In this document: in pieces, positions 1 to 8,239 of the stretch
Numbering within the stretch: position 1 is the first letter of the stretch
Layout of the letters: each line of letters opens with the position of its first letter
Source of the DNA: an uncultured Lachnospiraceae bacterium
Lineage (GTDB): Bacteria; Bacillota; Clostridia; Lachnospirales; Lachnospiraceae
Length of the DNA stretch: 39,041 nt
Direction of reading: 5' to 3'
Assembly: GCA_947246015.1 (NCBI GenBank)
Contig: CAMXQE010000034.1
Span: 1-39,041, forward strand
Notes under the pieces: generated by a model
Databases searched by the model: none
The model's input: the letters and a program-made list of their open reading frames with translations, nothing else
Told to the model about the DNA's origin: nothing
Made by a program: the position numbers and the translations under genes

Positions 1-224
1 TCCTGCATCAGTTCCTGCGGTGTCTTCGCCTTTCCCGGATAATCGCCGGTCGTCTGGATACCTCCGGTCAGCGGACCGTCGTGGTCAAATCCGGTCACAT
101 CATCACCCTGCCAGCAATGGAGTGCAACCGGCGCCTTTTTCAGCGCTTCTATTACCGCATCCGTATCCACTCCTAATGCTGCATACATCTTTTTCGCATC
201 TTCGTAACGTTCTTTCTGATTCAT
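1..224 (-). CDS. rhaA: L-rhamnose isomerase, N-terminal part (cut by window edge)
   Basis: Only the first 74 codons are in the window. The start is an ATG at 224 with AAAGAGG just upstream. The N-terminus begins [18 protein letters not shown] and contains [12 protein letters not shown], which is characteristic of RhaA. RhaA is a cytosolic metal-dependent isomerase that converts L-rhamnose to L-rhamnulose. The gene lies 26 bp downstream of rhaB on the same strand, so the two are almost certainly cotranscribed as rhaBA under the AraC-type regulator next door. Metal-binding residues fall outside the window. Confidence 0.93.
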   Translation of the reverse strand, partial: MNQKERYEDAKKMYAALGVDTDAVIEALKKAPVALHCWQGDDVTGFDHDGPLTGGIQTTGDYPGKAKTPQELMQ

Positions 225-250
225 TTTCTACCTCTTTCCACGCATCTGCG

Positions 251-1660
251 TTATTTCGTTTCCGCTTCATAAGTTTTTATTTCAAAGGAATGGAAAATCG
301 CTTTCCGAACTTCCTTCAGACTGCCATATTCGCCGGCTTTCAGCATCTGTACCGACAGGTTTCCGATTGCCGTGGCTTCCGTCGGGCCGCTGTAAACCGT
401 TCTGCCCGTCCTGTCAGCCGTAAGCTGGTTCAAATAGTCTGCGTTGGCTCCGCCGCCTACGATATTGATACTGTCATAGTGTTTTCCCGTTATGCTTTCG
501 ATTTCCTTCACAGTTTCCCCATAACTTTCCGCCAGACTCTGATAGATTACCGTTGCCATTTCACCCGGCGTTTCCGGTGCCTTCTGTCCACTCTCCCTGC
601 AAACGGAACGGATTGCCTCCATCATGCTCTCCGGCGCCAGAAAACGTTCATCATTCACATCCACTCTGGAAGGAAAATCCCTGCACTCCGCCGCCATCTG
701 GCAAAGCTGCGCAAAGGAATAGGAATCTCCGTACTCATGGCGCACCGACTGAATCATCCATAATCCCATAATATTTTTGAGGAAACGATACCGGTATCCG
801 TATCCCCCTTCATTCGTCAGATTCGCTCTCCTGCTTTCCTCCGAACAATCAGCCTCCTCCTGCTCTACACCCATGAGCGACCACGTTCCTGAGCTTATAT
901 ACAAAGCATCCTTTTCCGCCGGAACTGCTACCACTGCCGACGCAGTATCGTGGGTAGCTGTCTGGATTACCCGCAGGTTATACCCCACCATTTCTTCTAT
1001 CTCTTTCGTAAGACTGCCAACTTCCGTACCCGCCATGGTAATTTCCCCGAATATGGAAGATTTGATTCCCAGCTTCCCTATCAATTCATAATCCCAATCT
1101 TTTGTCACCGGACTCACCAGCTGGGTCGTCGTCGCATTGGTATATTCCGTTTTCGCCACCCCGGTCAGCCGATAAGCGAAATAATCCGGAATCAGCAGCA
1201 TTTTTTCCGCCTGTTCCAATATCTGCGGCTCTTGTTCCTTCAATGCAGTAAGCTGGTATATCGTATTGAACATCTGTTTTTGGATTCCCGTCCTCGCATA
1301 CAGCTCCTCCGCCGGAATAATCCCGTTTACCACCCCATCCATACCCTGTGTGCGGGAATCCCTGTAACCATAAGTATTTCCCGTCACCTTTCTGTCCCTG
1401 TCCAATAACACATAGTCTACTGCCCATGTATCAATTCCCATGCTGACAGGAATCCTGCCCATACTTTTGCATACCGCCATGCCTTTTACGATTTCCTGAA
1501 ACAACCTCTCCAAATCCCAGCATAAATGGCCGTCTTTTTTCACCATCCCGTTATCGAAGCGGTAGATTTCTTCCATTTGAATCCTGCCGTCTTCCACACA
1601 TCCAAGCATATGCCGCCCGCTGGAAGCCCCTATATCCACTGCAAGATAATAGTTTCCCAT
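251..1660 (-). CDS. rhaB: Rhamnulokinase (FGGY family)
   Basis: This 469-residue protein has the length of RhaB and phosphorylates L-rhamnulose to L-rhamnulose-1-phosphate using ATP. The N-terminal FGGY nucleotide motif is visible as AVDIGASSGRH near residue 7. The stretch GIDTWAVDYVLLD near residue 75 is the sugar-site region of rhamnulokinases. C-terminal phosphate-binding motifs appear as ISSGTWSLMG and NIVGGGANADYLNQ. The start ATG at 1660 has GGAGG about 9 bases upstream. It is the first gene of rhaBA and follows the AraC regulator after a 165-bp promoter region. No truncation is seen. A rhaD aldolase is not in the window and may lie beyond its left edge. Confidence 0.95.
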   Translation of the reverse strand: MGNYYLAVDIGASSGRHMLGCVEDGRIQMEEIYRFDNGMVKKDGHLCWDLERLFQEIVKGMAVCKSMGRIPVSMGIDTWAVDYVLLDRDRKVTGNTYGYRDSRTQGMDGVVNGIIPAEELYARTGIQKQMFNTIYQLTALKEQEPQILEQAEKMLLIPDYFAYRLTGVAKTEYTNATTTQLVSPVTKDWDYELIGKLGIKSSIFGEITMAGTEVGSLTKEIEEMVGYNLRVIQTATHDTASAVVAVPAEKDALYISSGTWSLMGVEQEEADCSEESRRANLTNEGGYGYRYRFLKNIMGLWMIQSVRHEYGDSYSFAQLCQMAAECRDFPSRVDVNDERFLAPESMMEAIRSVCRESGQKAPETPGEMATVIYQSLAESYGETVKEIESITGKHYDSINIVGGGANADYLNQLTADRTGRTVYSGPTEATAIGNLSVQMLKAGEYGSLKEVRKAIFHSFEIKTYEAETK

Positions 1661-1696
1661 TTCTTTCCCTCCGTATGATTTTCCTTTGCCGTCTCA

Positions 1697-1764
1697 TACT
1701 TTCAGTATAACAGAGCGCTTTCCTTATTATAAGATTCTTTGTTATCCGAAATACTGTCCTTATT
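1697..1764 (-). promoter_or_regulatory. rhaBA promoter with cre-like site and three repeated operator-like blocks
   Basis: On the minus strand a -10 TATACT lies at 1704-1709 with no good -35, as expected for an activator-dependent promoter. Upstream are three related blocks ending 18 bp apart: AATAAGGAAAG (1718-1728), GATAACAAAG (1737-1746) and AATAAGGACAG (1754-1764). A 14-base stretch at 1710-1723 matches the CcpA cre consensus at about 11 positions and overlaps the promoter core. Inference: the AraC-type protein activates from the repeats and CcpA represses from the cre-like site. Confidence 0.5.
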
Positions 1765-1825
1765 TTCCATAACTCCGGTTCCCGACAGAAGCATCCGCTT
1801 CCCTGCATCTCCTCCTGCTTCCCAT

Positions 1826-2809
1826 CTAAATCCGAATCTCTCCGTCTCCTTTGTGCGCAATCCGGTACTGCCGCGGCGTTGTTCCGTATCTCTGTTTAAA
1901 CTGACGGTAAAAAAAGCTGATATTCTCATAGCCGACGTTCACTGCGATTTCATCCGCCGGCAGCTCTGTCTCCAACAGATAAACCACCGCCTTTTGAAAA
2001 CGCTTCCTCATCAGATGTTCCTGAAATGTATATCCGGTCTGCCCCTTAATAATCCTGCTCAGCGCAGAAACCGTCAAATTAAAATCCTGTGCCACCTTGC
2101 TTAAATTCGCCGTCCGGTAACAGGTATCGATATACTTCATGGTTGCCTGCACCACCACGTCCTTATAGCTTTGGGAGGAATTATGCTCCAGACTTTCCAT
2201 ATGATTTATAAGATACAGAAAAACCAGCCCCATGGAATACTGATTAATGCCATCCTCCTTCGGATTGCCTTCAATAATGGAGCGAATCATATTTTCCATC
2301 AGATTCTCTATCGCTTTCTGATTTCCCAGCCGGAACAGCAGATAATGCGGTACCGGATGATTATAGCGGAATGTATTGAGCAGAAAATCAGCAATCACAT
2401 TATGCTCTTTCAGCATCTGCAGCGGTATGTCAAAAAATTCCGGCAGGGCAATGAAATTAATACCGATATCCCCATACTCCGCACGCTTTACACCATGATG
2501 CACATGCTGGTTCAGCAGCAGCATATCACCCTGTTCCATGGTCATTTCCTTTCCGTCAATATAATGGGTGATTGCACCCTGACAGACATACATGATTTCG
2601 ATATAATTATGCCTGTGCACAGGAAAATCCATAAACCGGCTGTGGGTACGGACCGTAATCAGACGGTTTTCTTCCAATAACAGCTTTGCATCAAACTCAA
2701 AAGCTTCCTTAGCTGTATAAATATCCTTTTTCACCGAATCTGTCCCGTCCAGGTACGCCTGTTCCTCGGGCGATATTTCCTGCAGTTTCTGCATCAAATC
2801 CTTATCCAT
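1826..2809 (-). CDS. AraC-family transcriptional regulator, probable L-rhamnose regulator
   Basis: This protein of about 327 residues has an N-terminal cupin-like sensor domain (VHRHNYIEIMYVCQG, then GDMLLLNQHVHHG) and a C-terminal pair of AraC helix-turn-helix motifs. Its C-terminal signature is VGYENISFFYRQFKQRYGTTPRQYR. I chose the ATG at 2809, where GGAGGG lies 11 bases upstream; a TTG at 2830 is in frame but sits on that ribosome site. It is directly upstream of rhaBA on the same strand, so regulation of rhamnose use is the natural inference, although the ligand is not proven by sequence. The histidine-rich cupin is typical of sugar-responsive AraC proteins. Only 32 bases separate its start from the phosphoesterase gene upstream, so read-through from that gene is possible. 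Confidence 0.85.
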   Translation of the reverse strand: MDKDLMQKLQEISPEEQAYLDGTDSVKKDIYTAKEAFEFDAKLLLEENRLITVRTHSRFMDFPVHRHNYIEIMYVCQGAITHYIDGKEMTMEQGDMLLLNQHVHHGVKRAEYGDIGINFIALPEFFDIPLQMLKEHNVIADFLLNTFRYNHPVPHYLLFRLGNQKAIENLMENMIRSIIEGNPKEDGINQYSMGLVFLYLINHMESLEHNSSQSYKDVVVQATMKYIDTCYRTANLSKVAQDFNLTVSALSRIIKGQTGYTFQEHLMRKRFQKAVVYLLETELPADEIAVNVGYENISFFYRQFKQRYGTTPRQYRIAHKGDGEIRI

Positions 2810-2841
2810 CCGTAACCATACCCTCCGCAATGCCGTTTCCC

Positions 2842-3462
2842 CTAACGCCGGCGTTTTTCGTCACATGCAATCCATTCGTCCAACGACAACGGCTCGTAAT
2901 CTGAATACTTACAAAAACAGTTAATCATGTTGCAGGGAATATGCTGCTTCTCACCCTGTGCATTGATAATCACCGTATTGCGGGTAATCTCCTGAAACTG
3001 CTCCAAAAGTCTCTGGTCCTGCGTATCATGGACATGTCCATAGAGCATATAGGTTTTAGGATTCCCTTTTCTGTCCAAACGGTACTGCCCGTTATAGCAC
3101 ATAATGGGATAATGGCACAGAACCACCTTCCGCTTGTTATCATAAAGTTCATCATAGGGCTTGACCCATACAAAACGGCTGGTTCTGTCATCCAGCTTTT
3201 TGGCAAAGTGGTCATGGTTTCCGGTTATCAGATACAACTGACCCTGCAGACGCTTCAACACCTCACCTGTCTGCTCTGCCGTCCCCCATGACAAATCTCC
3301 GATAATGACCACCTCATCATTCTTACGGACTTTCCCATTCCACTTCGCTATCATATATTCATTCATTTCCTCCGCGTCCGCAAATCCGCGGCAGTCCATC
3401 TTAGTATTCAGATTTGCATGAAAAAAATGAAGATCCGCAATATAGTATCTCAAAACCACCAC
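2842..3462 (-). CDS. Calcineurin-like metallophosphoesterase
   Basis: This 206-residue protein carries the full set of metallophosphoesterase motifs in order: ADLHFFH (DxH), GDLSW (GDxx), GNHDH (GNHD), CHYPI and GHVHD (GHxH). These ligate two metal ions, so it should be an active cytosolic phosphoesterase. It resembles small stand-alone enzymes sometimes found as phage or bacterial phosphohydrolases. The substrate is not predictable. The start is ambiguous: GTG at 3462, the following GTG, or TTG at 3453, which has AAGGTGG five bases upstream. All give the same domain. It lies between the CwlD-like amidase and the AraC gene on the same strand. Confidence 0.85.
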   Translation of the reverse strand: MVVLRYYIADLHFFHANLNTKMDCRGFADAEEMNEYMIAKWNGKVRKNDEVVIIGDLSWGTAEQTGEVLKRLQGQLYLITGNHDHFAKKLDDRTSRFVWVKPYDELYDNKRKVVLCHYPIMCYNGQYRLDRKGNPKTYMLYGHVHDTQDQRLLEQFQEITRNTVIINAQGEKQHIPCNMINCFCKYSDYEPLSLDEWIACDEKRRR

Positions 3463-3516
3463 CTTCTGTCCCTGTTTATTCCAGCCAAATTACCCTGTCC
3501 GTGCCTGTCTGCTGAT

Positions 3517-4230
3517 TCATTGTGTGTACAGATACTGAAGTATCCCCATATGTATCGCCCACGCCGCTTTCTCCTGATATTCTTCCGAATTCAGTTTTTC
3601 CGCTTCAGCCTGATTGGAAAGGAATCCGCATTCCACAATCACAATGGGCCTGCTCGTTTTTTTCAGCAGATAATAACTGGTATTCCCTTTCGCTTCCCGT
3701 TTATTCTCCGGGTCCACATTAATGACAAAACGCTTCTGTATCAGCTCCGCCAGTTTCTTTCCCGTCTTACTCCCGTCATAATAAAAGACCTGCGCCCCGT
3801 GGACATATTCTTCATGATAACTGTTCTGATGGATACTCACTACCACCTCCGGCTGCGCTTCTTCAATGACAGCGATACGGCGTTTCATATCCTGCACTTT
3901 TTTATTGGAAGCATCTTCATCATACAGTCCGCCTCCGTCTGTCCGCGTCATCACGACCTCCACATCCTGTGCTTCCAGCAGGCTTTTCAGACGCATGGCA
4001 ATCTGCAGGTTGATATCTTTTTCCAGCGAACCGTCAATGCCGACTTTACCTGGGTCTGCACCGCCGTGCCCTGCATCAATGACCACGCAGAACTTTTTCT
4101 CCTCTTTTTCCGTCTCCACCTGTCCGGAATTAACGTACGCAGCCCCTTCCTTTGCCACAAAATACATAGAAACAAGCAAAATTGCCGCCATTATGATTCC
4201 CAGAATTTTTTTCTGCCTCTCATCGATCAT
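3517..4230 (-). CDS. cwlD: N-acetylmuramoyl-L-alanine amidase, CwlD-like
   Basis: This 237-residue protein has one N-terminal membrane segment (about residues 9-25) followed by an Amidase_3 domain from about residue 46. Zinc ligands are visible: DAGHGGADPG, the glutamate in GSLEKDINLQ, SIHQNSY, and the glutamate of VIVECGFLSN. The length and single anchor match CwlD of Bacillus and Clostridia, which removes the peptide from muramic acid so that cortex muramic-delta-lactam can form during sporulation. The cell-division amidase role cannot be excluded. The gene is next to a GH18 hydrolase, which supports a spore-cortex or cell-wall role. Its own promoter may lie at 4255-4283. Confidence 0.85.
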   Translation of the reverse strand: MIDERQKKILGIIMAAILLVSMYFVAKEGAAYVNSGQVETEKEEKKFCVVIDAGHGGADPGKVGIDGSLEKDINLQIAMRLKSLLEAQDVEVVMTRTDGGGLYDEDASNKKVQDMKRRIAVIEEAQPEVVVSIHQNSYHEEYVHGAQVFYYDGSKTGKKLAELIQKRFVINVDPENKREAKGNTSYYLLKKTSRPIVIVECGFLSNQAEAEKLNSEEYQEKAAWAIHMGILQYLYTQ

Positions 4231-4254
4231 TTTTACACCGCTGCTTTCCTGTTA

Positions 4255-4283
4255 TTATTAAACTTTATGAAGCTGTGTGTAAA
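4255..4283 (-). promoter_or_regulatory. Candidate promoter of the CwlD-like amidase
   Basis: On the minus strand TTTACA (4278-4283) is separated by 17 bp from TAATAA (4255-4260), 25 bp before the amidase start. It lies in the 87-bp gap after the GH18 gene. The sequence is a vegetative-type match; no sporulation sigma signature was recognised. Confidence 0.4.
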
Positions 4284-4317
4284 AAAATAACATAATTAAA
4301 CAGGCAGCTGTCTCCGC

Positions 4318-6054
4318 TTACTTTCCCAGATAATCATTAATCACATCCCATATGGACGGTTTCTCAAATCCCAGCCTCCACGCTGCCACACCGCCGATAT
4401 TGTACTTCTGCATAATCCCCAGTTTTGCCTCGATTGACTGCTCGTCTTCCAGCCACACCTGATAGAGAACACCGCCCTCCGTTGTTTCCCCATAATTCTG
4501 ACAGGCAGCCTCATCCCACCGCATCTCCATATTGTGATTTGAAGTAAACTGCTCAGCCATCTCCATTCCGACAGCCTCGCTGGTCAGATTCGCACCTTCG
4601 CTCTTCCAGATGCGGGTATAAAAAGGAAGCGCATTGATGACCTTTTCTGCTGGAACCTGTTCTACCGTCCTTTTGATACCGCTCTCCACGAACCCGATGG
4701 AAGCCACGCTCCCGGCCTCCGGACTCCCGCTGTAATGCTCATCATATCCCATAATAATTACATAATCCGCAAACACACCCTGTTCTTCCCTATTATAATG
4801 ATTCGTATCCCCGGTAGGCACATAGTTGTCCACCGAAAGCACCAGCCCGTTTTTCCTGCAGGCCACGGACAGTTCCCGTATAAACTGGACAAAATGCGGT
4901 CCCGCATCCTGACTAATGCTTTCAAAATCCACATTAATCCCATCCATACCATACTCCAAAGCGGTATTCACCAGATTCTCAATCAGATACGCTCTCTTGC
5001 CCGTATAGGACAACAGTTCATACGTGTTCACTGCATCCTTATTTGTAAAATTATCAATCAGCCCCCACACTTCCATGCCCATATCATGCGCACGCTTTAC
5101 ATAATCCGAAGACGCAAAGCTGGAAAAATTCCCTTCACTGTCAGTCAGTGCAAACCATGTGGGAGAAATCACATTGAGACCCTTCGTATTTTCCACAGCG
5201 GATATGAGCGTATCATTTCCGGCTGTTCCGGCTACCACATGCCATCCCAGATTAATCTTATAATCCCTGGTGAGACTGGTGTATTCCGGATTAATAAATT
5301 CCGGTTTTGCGGCCGGCTGCGGCTGTATATCCGTTTCAGCCATCCCGATTCCCACATCCATCCGCTTATTTTCCACATATCCGATAAAAGCGTCGGCCGT
5401 CTTGACCTTACTCCAATTTTCCATCTCTTCCAGAACAATAACCGTATCCCCTTCTTCCAAATCGGTCAGAATCGGGCTTTTTACACCGCCCTGATAACGG
5501 ACTGCTGTCTTCTTTATAATCCGGCCTTCCCGCCTGCCCTCCGGTCTCTCCGTGTACACCTGCATACGGTTAGGTTCCGTAAAAGCTTCATAAGAGAAAT
5601 CCGCAAACAGCTTTACATAGTCAGCCGCTATATACAGAACCTCACTGCTCCCGTCCGGACCTGCCCCATATACCGCAATCGGATATCCCATATCCGCTGC
5701 GCCGTCTTCCGTTGTATACGAAGAAGAACCTATTTCCACCCTCACCGTATCTTCCGGCAGGGTATATAACAGGAGCTGCTCATTTTCATCCTCATAAAAT
5801 CTATCGTTAAAATATTTATGCACGGTCGCCATATCAAAATAATACACGCCGCCTATCAGCTTCGCCTTTTCTTCCACACGCTCATCCTGAAGCACGATAG
5901 CCGCCTCATCTTCCCTGTCAATCCCAAAATATTCCTCCAGGTCCGCTCTTTCCTTGGAATAAGAATATTTCTCTATTATTTTTGCACCTGCACTGATTGC
6001 AACAACTACAACAATAAGGACGATTGCAGTTATTACCGGAATTAATTTTTTCAT
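4318..6054 (-). CDS. Glycoside hydrolase family 18 protein with SH3-like domain, membrane anchored
   Basis: This 578-residue protein has an N-terminal signal anchor (residues 5-25) and an external region resembling copper-amine-oxidase-like repeats. It also has a bacterial SH3-like segment (about 185-235) and a GH18 barrel from about residue 265. The GH18 catalytic motif is DGINVDFES, which fits DxxDxDxE with the proton-donor glutamate present. The fold family includes cortex or peptidoglycan N-acetylglucosaminidases such as YaaH/SleL and spore-coat chitinase-like proteins. A role in cell wall or spore cortex hydrolysis is inferred. The ATG at 6054 has GGGAG eight bases upstream and a TATAAT -10 near 6083. 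It precedes the CwlD-like gene on the same strand. Confidence 0.85.
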   Translation of the reverse strand: MKKLIPVITAIVLIVVVVAISAGAKIIEKYSYSKERADLEEYFGIDREDEAAIVLQDERVEEKAKLIGGVYYFDMATVHKYFNDRFYEDENEQLLLYTLPEDTVRVEIGSSSYTTEDGAADMGYPIAVYGAGPDGSSEVLYIAADYVKLFADFSYEAFTEPNRMQVYTERPEGRREGRIIKKTAVRYQGGVKSPILTDLEEGDTVIVLEEMENWSKVKTADAFIGYVENKRMDVGIGMAETDIQPQPAAKPEFINPEYTSLTRDYKINLGWHVVAGTAGNDTLISAVENTKGLNVISPTWFALTDSEGNFSSFASSDYVKRAHDMGMEVWGLIDNFTNKDAVNTYELLSYTGKRAYLIENLVNTALEYGMDGINVDFESISQDAGPHFVQFIRELSVACRKNGLVLSVDNYVPTGDTNHYNREEQGVFADYVIIMGYDEHYSGSPEAGSVASIGFVESGIKRTVEQVPAEKVINALPFYTRIWKSEGANLTSEAVGMEMAEQFTSNHNMEMRWDEAACQNYGETTEGGVLYQVWLEDEQSIEAKLGIMQKYNIGGVAAWRLGFEKPSIWDVINDYLGK

Positions 6055-6762
6055 CGATCCAGCTCCCTTCCAACCGTCCTTATTATAACAAACTATTTAA
6101 GTACCGTCATTACCAAATTTGACTTTTTACGGCTTTTTTTGACGACGCACCCATCCATACAGTCATTCGGGGGTCTTCCTGTCTGTTCCGTTTTATGAAC
6201 GTGCGCCCGCAGAGAAGTCTTTGCCGGCAAAAGACCAAAAGAAGATTTATTTTGATTCGTGATATATTTTCTGTTTTTTGTTTATACTTTATTATCAGCG
6301 GGTATCCTGCCTGCACAGAGCGCCCTGCAAAATACAACGCTGCTCCTCAGGTAACCGGTACTGTTTTTTGCATACCTCACCCCCCTATGAATACTATGAA
6401 TAAACCATATTATTATTTTTACGACGGAATGTCCGGACATGCATCAACATAAAATACTAAAAATAAAATTACCCTTTCTTCGAATAAATATTCGTGAGTG
6501 TGAATTATAATAACGTGAAATCTTTTTGGAAAATTTTATTTTCTGAACAAGCACATAAGCTTGTAAGACTTCTCCTATACTACATTAGGAGAAAAGATTA
6601 AACTATCACCTGCAAACTGAAACTGTCATGCCTCCTTCCGATACTGACTATCCGGAGACACTCCGTATTTTTGATTATAACAGACCCTTTCCGGCATTTC
6701 AAGAAAAAACTGGAATTTTGTCACAATTTTATTAAAAATTTTTAAAGAGTGACTGATTTCTA
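6055..6762. other. Long non-coding stretch between the GH18 gene and the mecA promoter
   Basis: About 700 bases without a supportable gene. The left end holds the minus-strand promoter of the GH18 gene (TATAAT near 6083). The middle is AT-rich and contains a short perfect palindrome TGTCCGGACA at 6430-6439 and the dyad CGAATAAATATTCG at 6481-6494. The right part (6500-6680) has three small stem-loops described separately. Small open frames here lack ribosome binding sites. Confidence 0.6.
6506..6675 (+). ncRNA. Candidate small RNA (weak evidence)
   Basis: A perfect TATAAT lies at 6506-6511. It is followed by stem-loop ACAAGC/GCTTGT near 6547-6564, stem-loop TCTCCTA/TAGGAGA at 6571-6592, and a short CGGAG/CTCCG hairpin followed by TATTTTT near 6655-6672 that could terminate transcription. 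No -35 match and no recognised family. This is pattern inference only. Confidence 0.25.
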
Positions 6763-6789
6763 TTGACTAAAATAAACGGAAAGTATAAT
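6763..6789 (+). promoter_or_regulatory. mecA promoter
   Basis: TTGACT (6763-6768) and TATAAT (6784-6789) are separated by 15 bp; TAATAT two bases later would give 17 bp. Transcription would begin near 6797, leaving a leader of about 140 bases before mecA. Confidence 0.6.
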
Positions 6790-6836
6790 ATACATGTAAC
6801 TGTAAAGTATCATTCTTCAGGGTTAATAAGCGTTGC

Positions 6837-6869
6837 ATCCGGCAGGTAACAGCTTCTGTTTTACCGGAT
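6837..6869 (+). promoter_or_regulatory. Stem-loop in the mecA leader
   Basis: ATCCGG at 6837-6842 pairs with CCGGAT at 6864-6869, and AACAG inside pairs with CTGTT. It sits about 40 bases into the predicted leader and has no U-tract, so it is not a simple terminator. It may stabilise or regulate the transcript. Confidence 0.35.
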
Positions 6870-6938
6870 ACGACATTGGGTTCAGGTTAGTCACAATATA
6901 ATGAGGTGGCAGTATCTTAATAGTAAGGATGTGATAAC

Positions 6939-7700
6939 ATGAAAATTGAAAAAGTAAACGACCATCAGATTCGCTGTACGCTTACCAGAGAAGATTTAGC
7001 CGACCGTGAATTAAAAATCAGTGAACTGGCATATGGAACCGAAAAAGCAAAGAATCTGTTCCGCGATATGATGCAGCAGGCATCTTTTGAATTCGGGTTT
7101 GAGGCGGAGGACATTCCTCTTATGATAGAAGCGATTCCTCTCAACTCCGAATGTATTGTGCTTATCATCACAAAGGTAGAGGATCCCGACGAACTGGATA
7201 CCCGTTTTTCAAAATTCGCTCCCTCCGTCCACGATTCGGAGGAAGACTTTGATGAAGTGCTGGATAATCTGTCCGAGGGAGCCGACGATGTACTGGATTT
7301 GTTCCGCAAAATACACGAAGGCAAATTTTCCGAAGCTTTGGAGAAAGCCTCAGCCGAAACGGCAGAGCAGGAACCCCAGGTTCAGAAGAACGAGGAAGTC
7401 CCCCAGGAACTCACCCGTATCTTCTCCTTCGATTCCATTAACACGGTGACAAGAATTTCCCATATTCTGGTAACATGTTACGACGAAAGCAATTCCCTCT
7501 ATAAAAATGACGCAGCACACCGGTATGTCCTTGTTATTTCCAAAGGCAGACACAGTCCGGTGGAATTCAATAAGGTCTGCAATATTTTATCCGAATACGG
7601 CAGGGCCGAAAAATATGTCTCGGCAAGCGAAGCATATTTAGAAGAACACTTTAACCCGATTATTAAAGAAAATGCTCTACAGGCGCTGAGCAGAATATAA
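6939..7700 (+). CDS. mecA: Adaptor protein MecA
   Basis: This 253-residue protein begins MKIEKVNDHQIRCTLTREDL, the typical MecA N-terminus that binds substrates. It ends in the C-terminal domain that docks on ClpC, seen as ISKGRHSPVEFNKVCNILSEYG. A central acidic and low-complexity linker (about 85-150) joins them. MecA targets proteins to the ClpCP protease; in Bacillus it controls competence and development. Length fits the family. AAGGA lies nine bases before the ATG. It is monocistronic, with its own promoter and a terminator at 7735-7768. Confidence 0.92.
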   Translation: MKIEKVNDHQIRCTLTREDLADRELKISELAYGTEKAKNLFRDMMQQASFEFGFEAEDIPLMIEAIPLNSECIVLIITKVEDPDELDTRFSKFAPSVHDSEEDFDEVLDNLSEGADDVLDLFRKIHEGKFSEALEKASAETAEQEPQVQKNEEVPQELTRIFSFDSINTVTRISHILVTCYDESNSLYKNDAAHRYVLVISKGRHSPVEFNKVCNILSEYGRAEKYVSASEAYLEEHFNPIIKENALQALSRI

Positions 7701-7734
7701 TACAGGCAGTTTTTATGTTTATAACGGATGAAAA

Positions 7735-7775
7735 AGGACGGTTCGCCGATATTTTGGAGAATCGTCCTCTTCATT
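7735..7775. terminator. Bidirectional terminator between mecA and the DUF1858 gene
   Basis: AGGACGGTTC (7735-7744) pairs with GAATCGTCCT (7759-7768) with two wobble or mismatch positions. The plus strand continues into a T-rich tract, and on the minus strand the stem is followed by TTTTT. It therefore can end both convergent genes. Confidence 0.7.
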
Positions 7776-7799
7776 ATTTTATTATTCTGCCAATCCCAT

Positions 7800-7991
7800 C
7801 TACACCGCAGCAATCTTCTGCATCAATTCTTCTGCGTCAATCCCATGAACCATAGCTGCCTCTTCCAACGTCTCTCCCTGTGCGGAAGGGCACCCCAGAC
7901 AATGCATGCCAATTTCCATAAGCACAGGCGCAATGTTCGGATTTATGCTCAATGCCTCGCCAATCGTCGTGTTCTTAGTAATATCTGCCAT
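7800..7991 (-). CDS. DUF1858 protein (hybrid-cluster-associated redox domain)
   Basis: This 63-residue protein starts at the ATG at 7991, which has a perfect AAAGGAGG eight bases upstream; longer in-frame starts lack this. The sequence [19 protein letters not shown] and the motif [10 protein letters not shown] are typical of DUF1858 proteins, which carry a CxxC pair. These are found alone or fused to hydroxylamine-reductase-like and other redox proteins. A thiol-redox or metal role is likely but unproven. It is divergent from the PFL core gene and shares a 250-bp intergenic region with it, so joint anaerobic control is plausible. Promoter TTGAAA-17-TATACT lies on the minus strand near 8030-8055. 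Confidence 0.85.
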   Translation of the reverse strand: MADITKNTTIGEALSINPNIAPVLMEIGMHCLGCPSAQGETLEEAAMVHGIDAEELMQKIAAV

Positions 7992-8120
7992 GATAGTATC
8001 CTCCTTTTGTAAAATAAACATCTATTAGTATAATACTTTCTCCGCTTTCTTTCAACCTATTCCTGTTTCTTTATAAATTTCACAAAGTTTTTACAAAATT
8101 ATTATAAAAAACATACCGAA

Positions 8121-8177
8121 TGTACAGAAAAAAGTACACTCCGTCGCTTGACGTTCCAACTACCTTTCACTTATAAT
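8121..8177 (+). promoter_or_regulatory. pfl promoter with upstream inverted repeat
   Basis: TTGACG (8148-8153) and TATAAT (8172-8177) are 18 bp apart. Just upstream the dyad TGTAC-N8-GTACA (8121-8138) is centred about 54 bases before the predicted start site, a position suited to an activator. The regulator is unknown; it does not match the Rex or Fnr consensus I know. Confidence 0.6.
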
Positions 8178-8239
8178 GAGTATACAGGATTAGTGCTTTA
8201 TTAACCAATCATATTATAATTTATAGGAGGCTTTTCAAA

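Noticed and set aside
3418..4290. 290-residue plus-strand open frame over the CwlD-like gene
   Set aside because: It is antisense to a well-supported amidase and lacks any family signature.
6195..6452. 85-residue open frame in the long intergenic region
   Set aside because: No ribosome binding site, no recognisable domain, and it crosses candidate regulatory elements.
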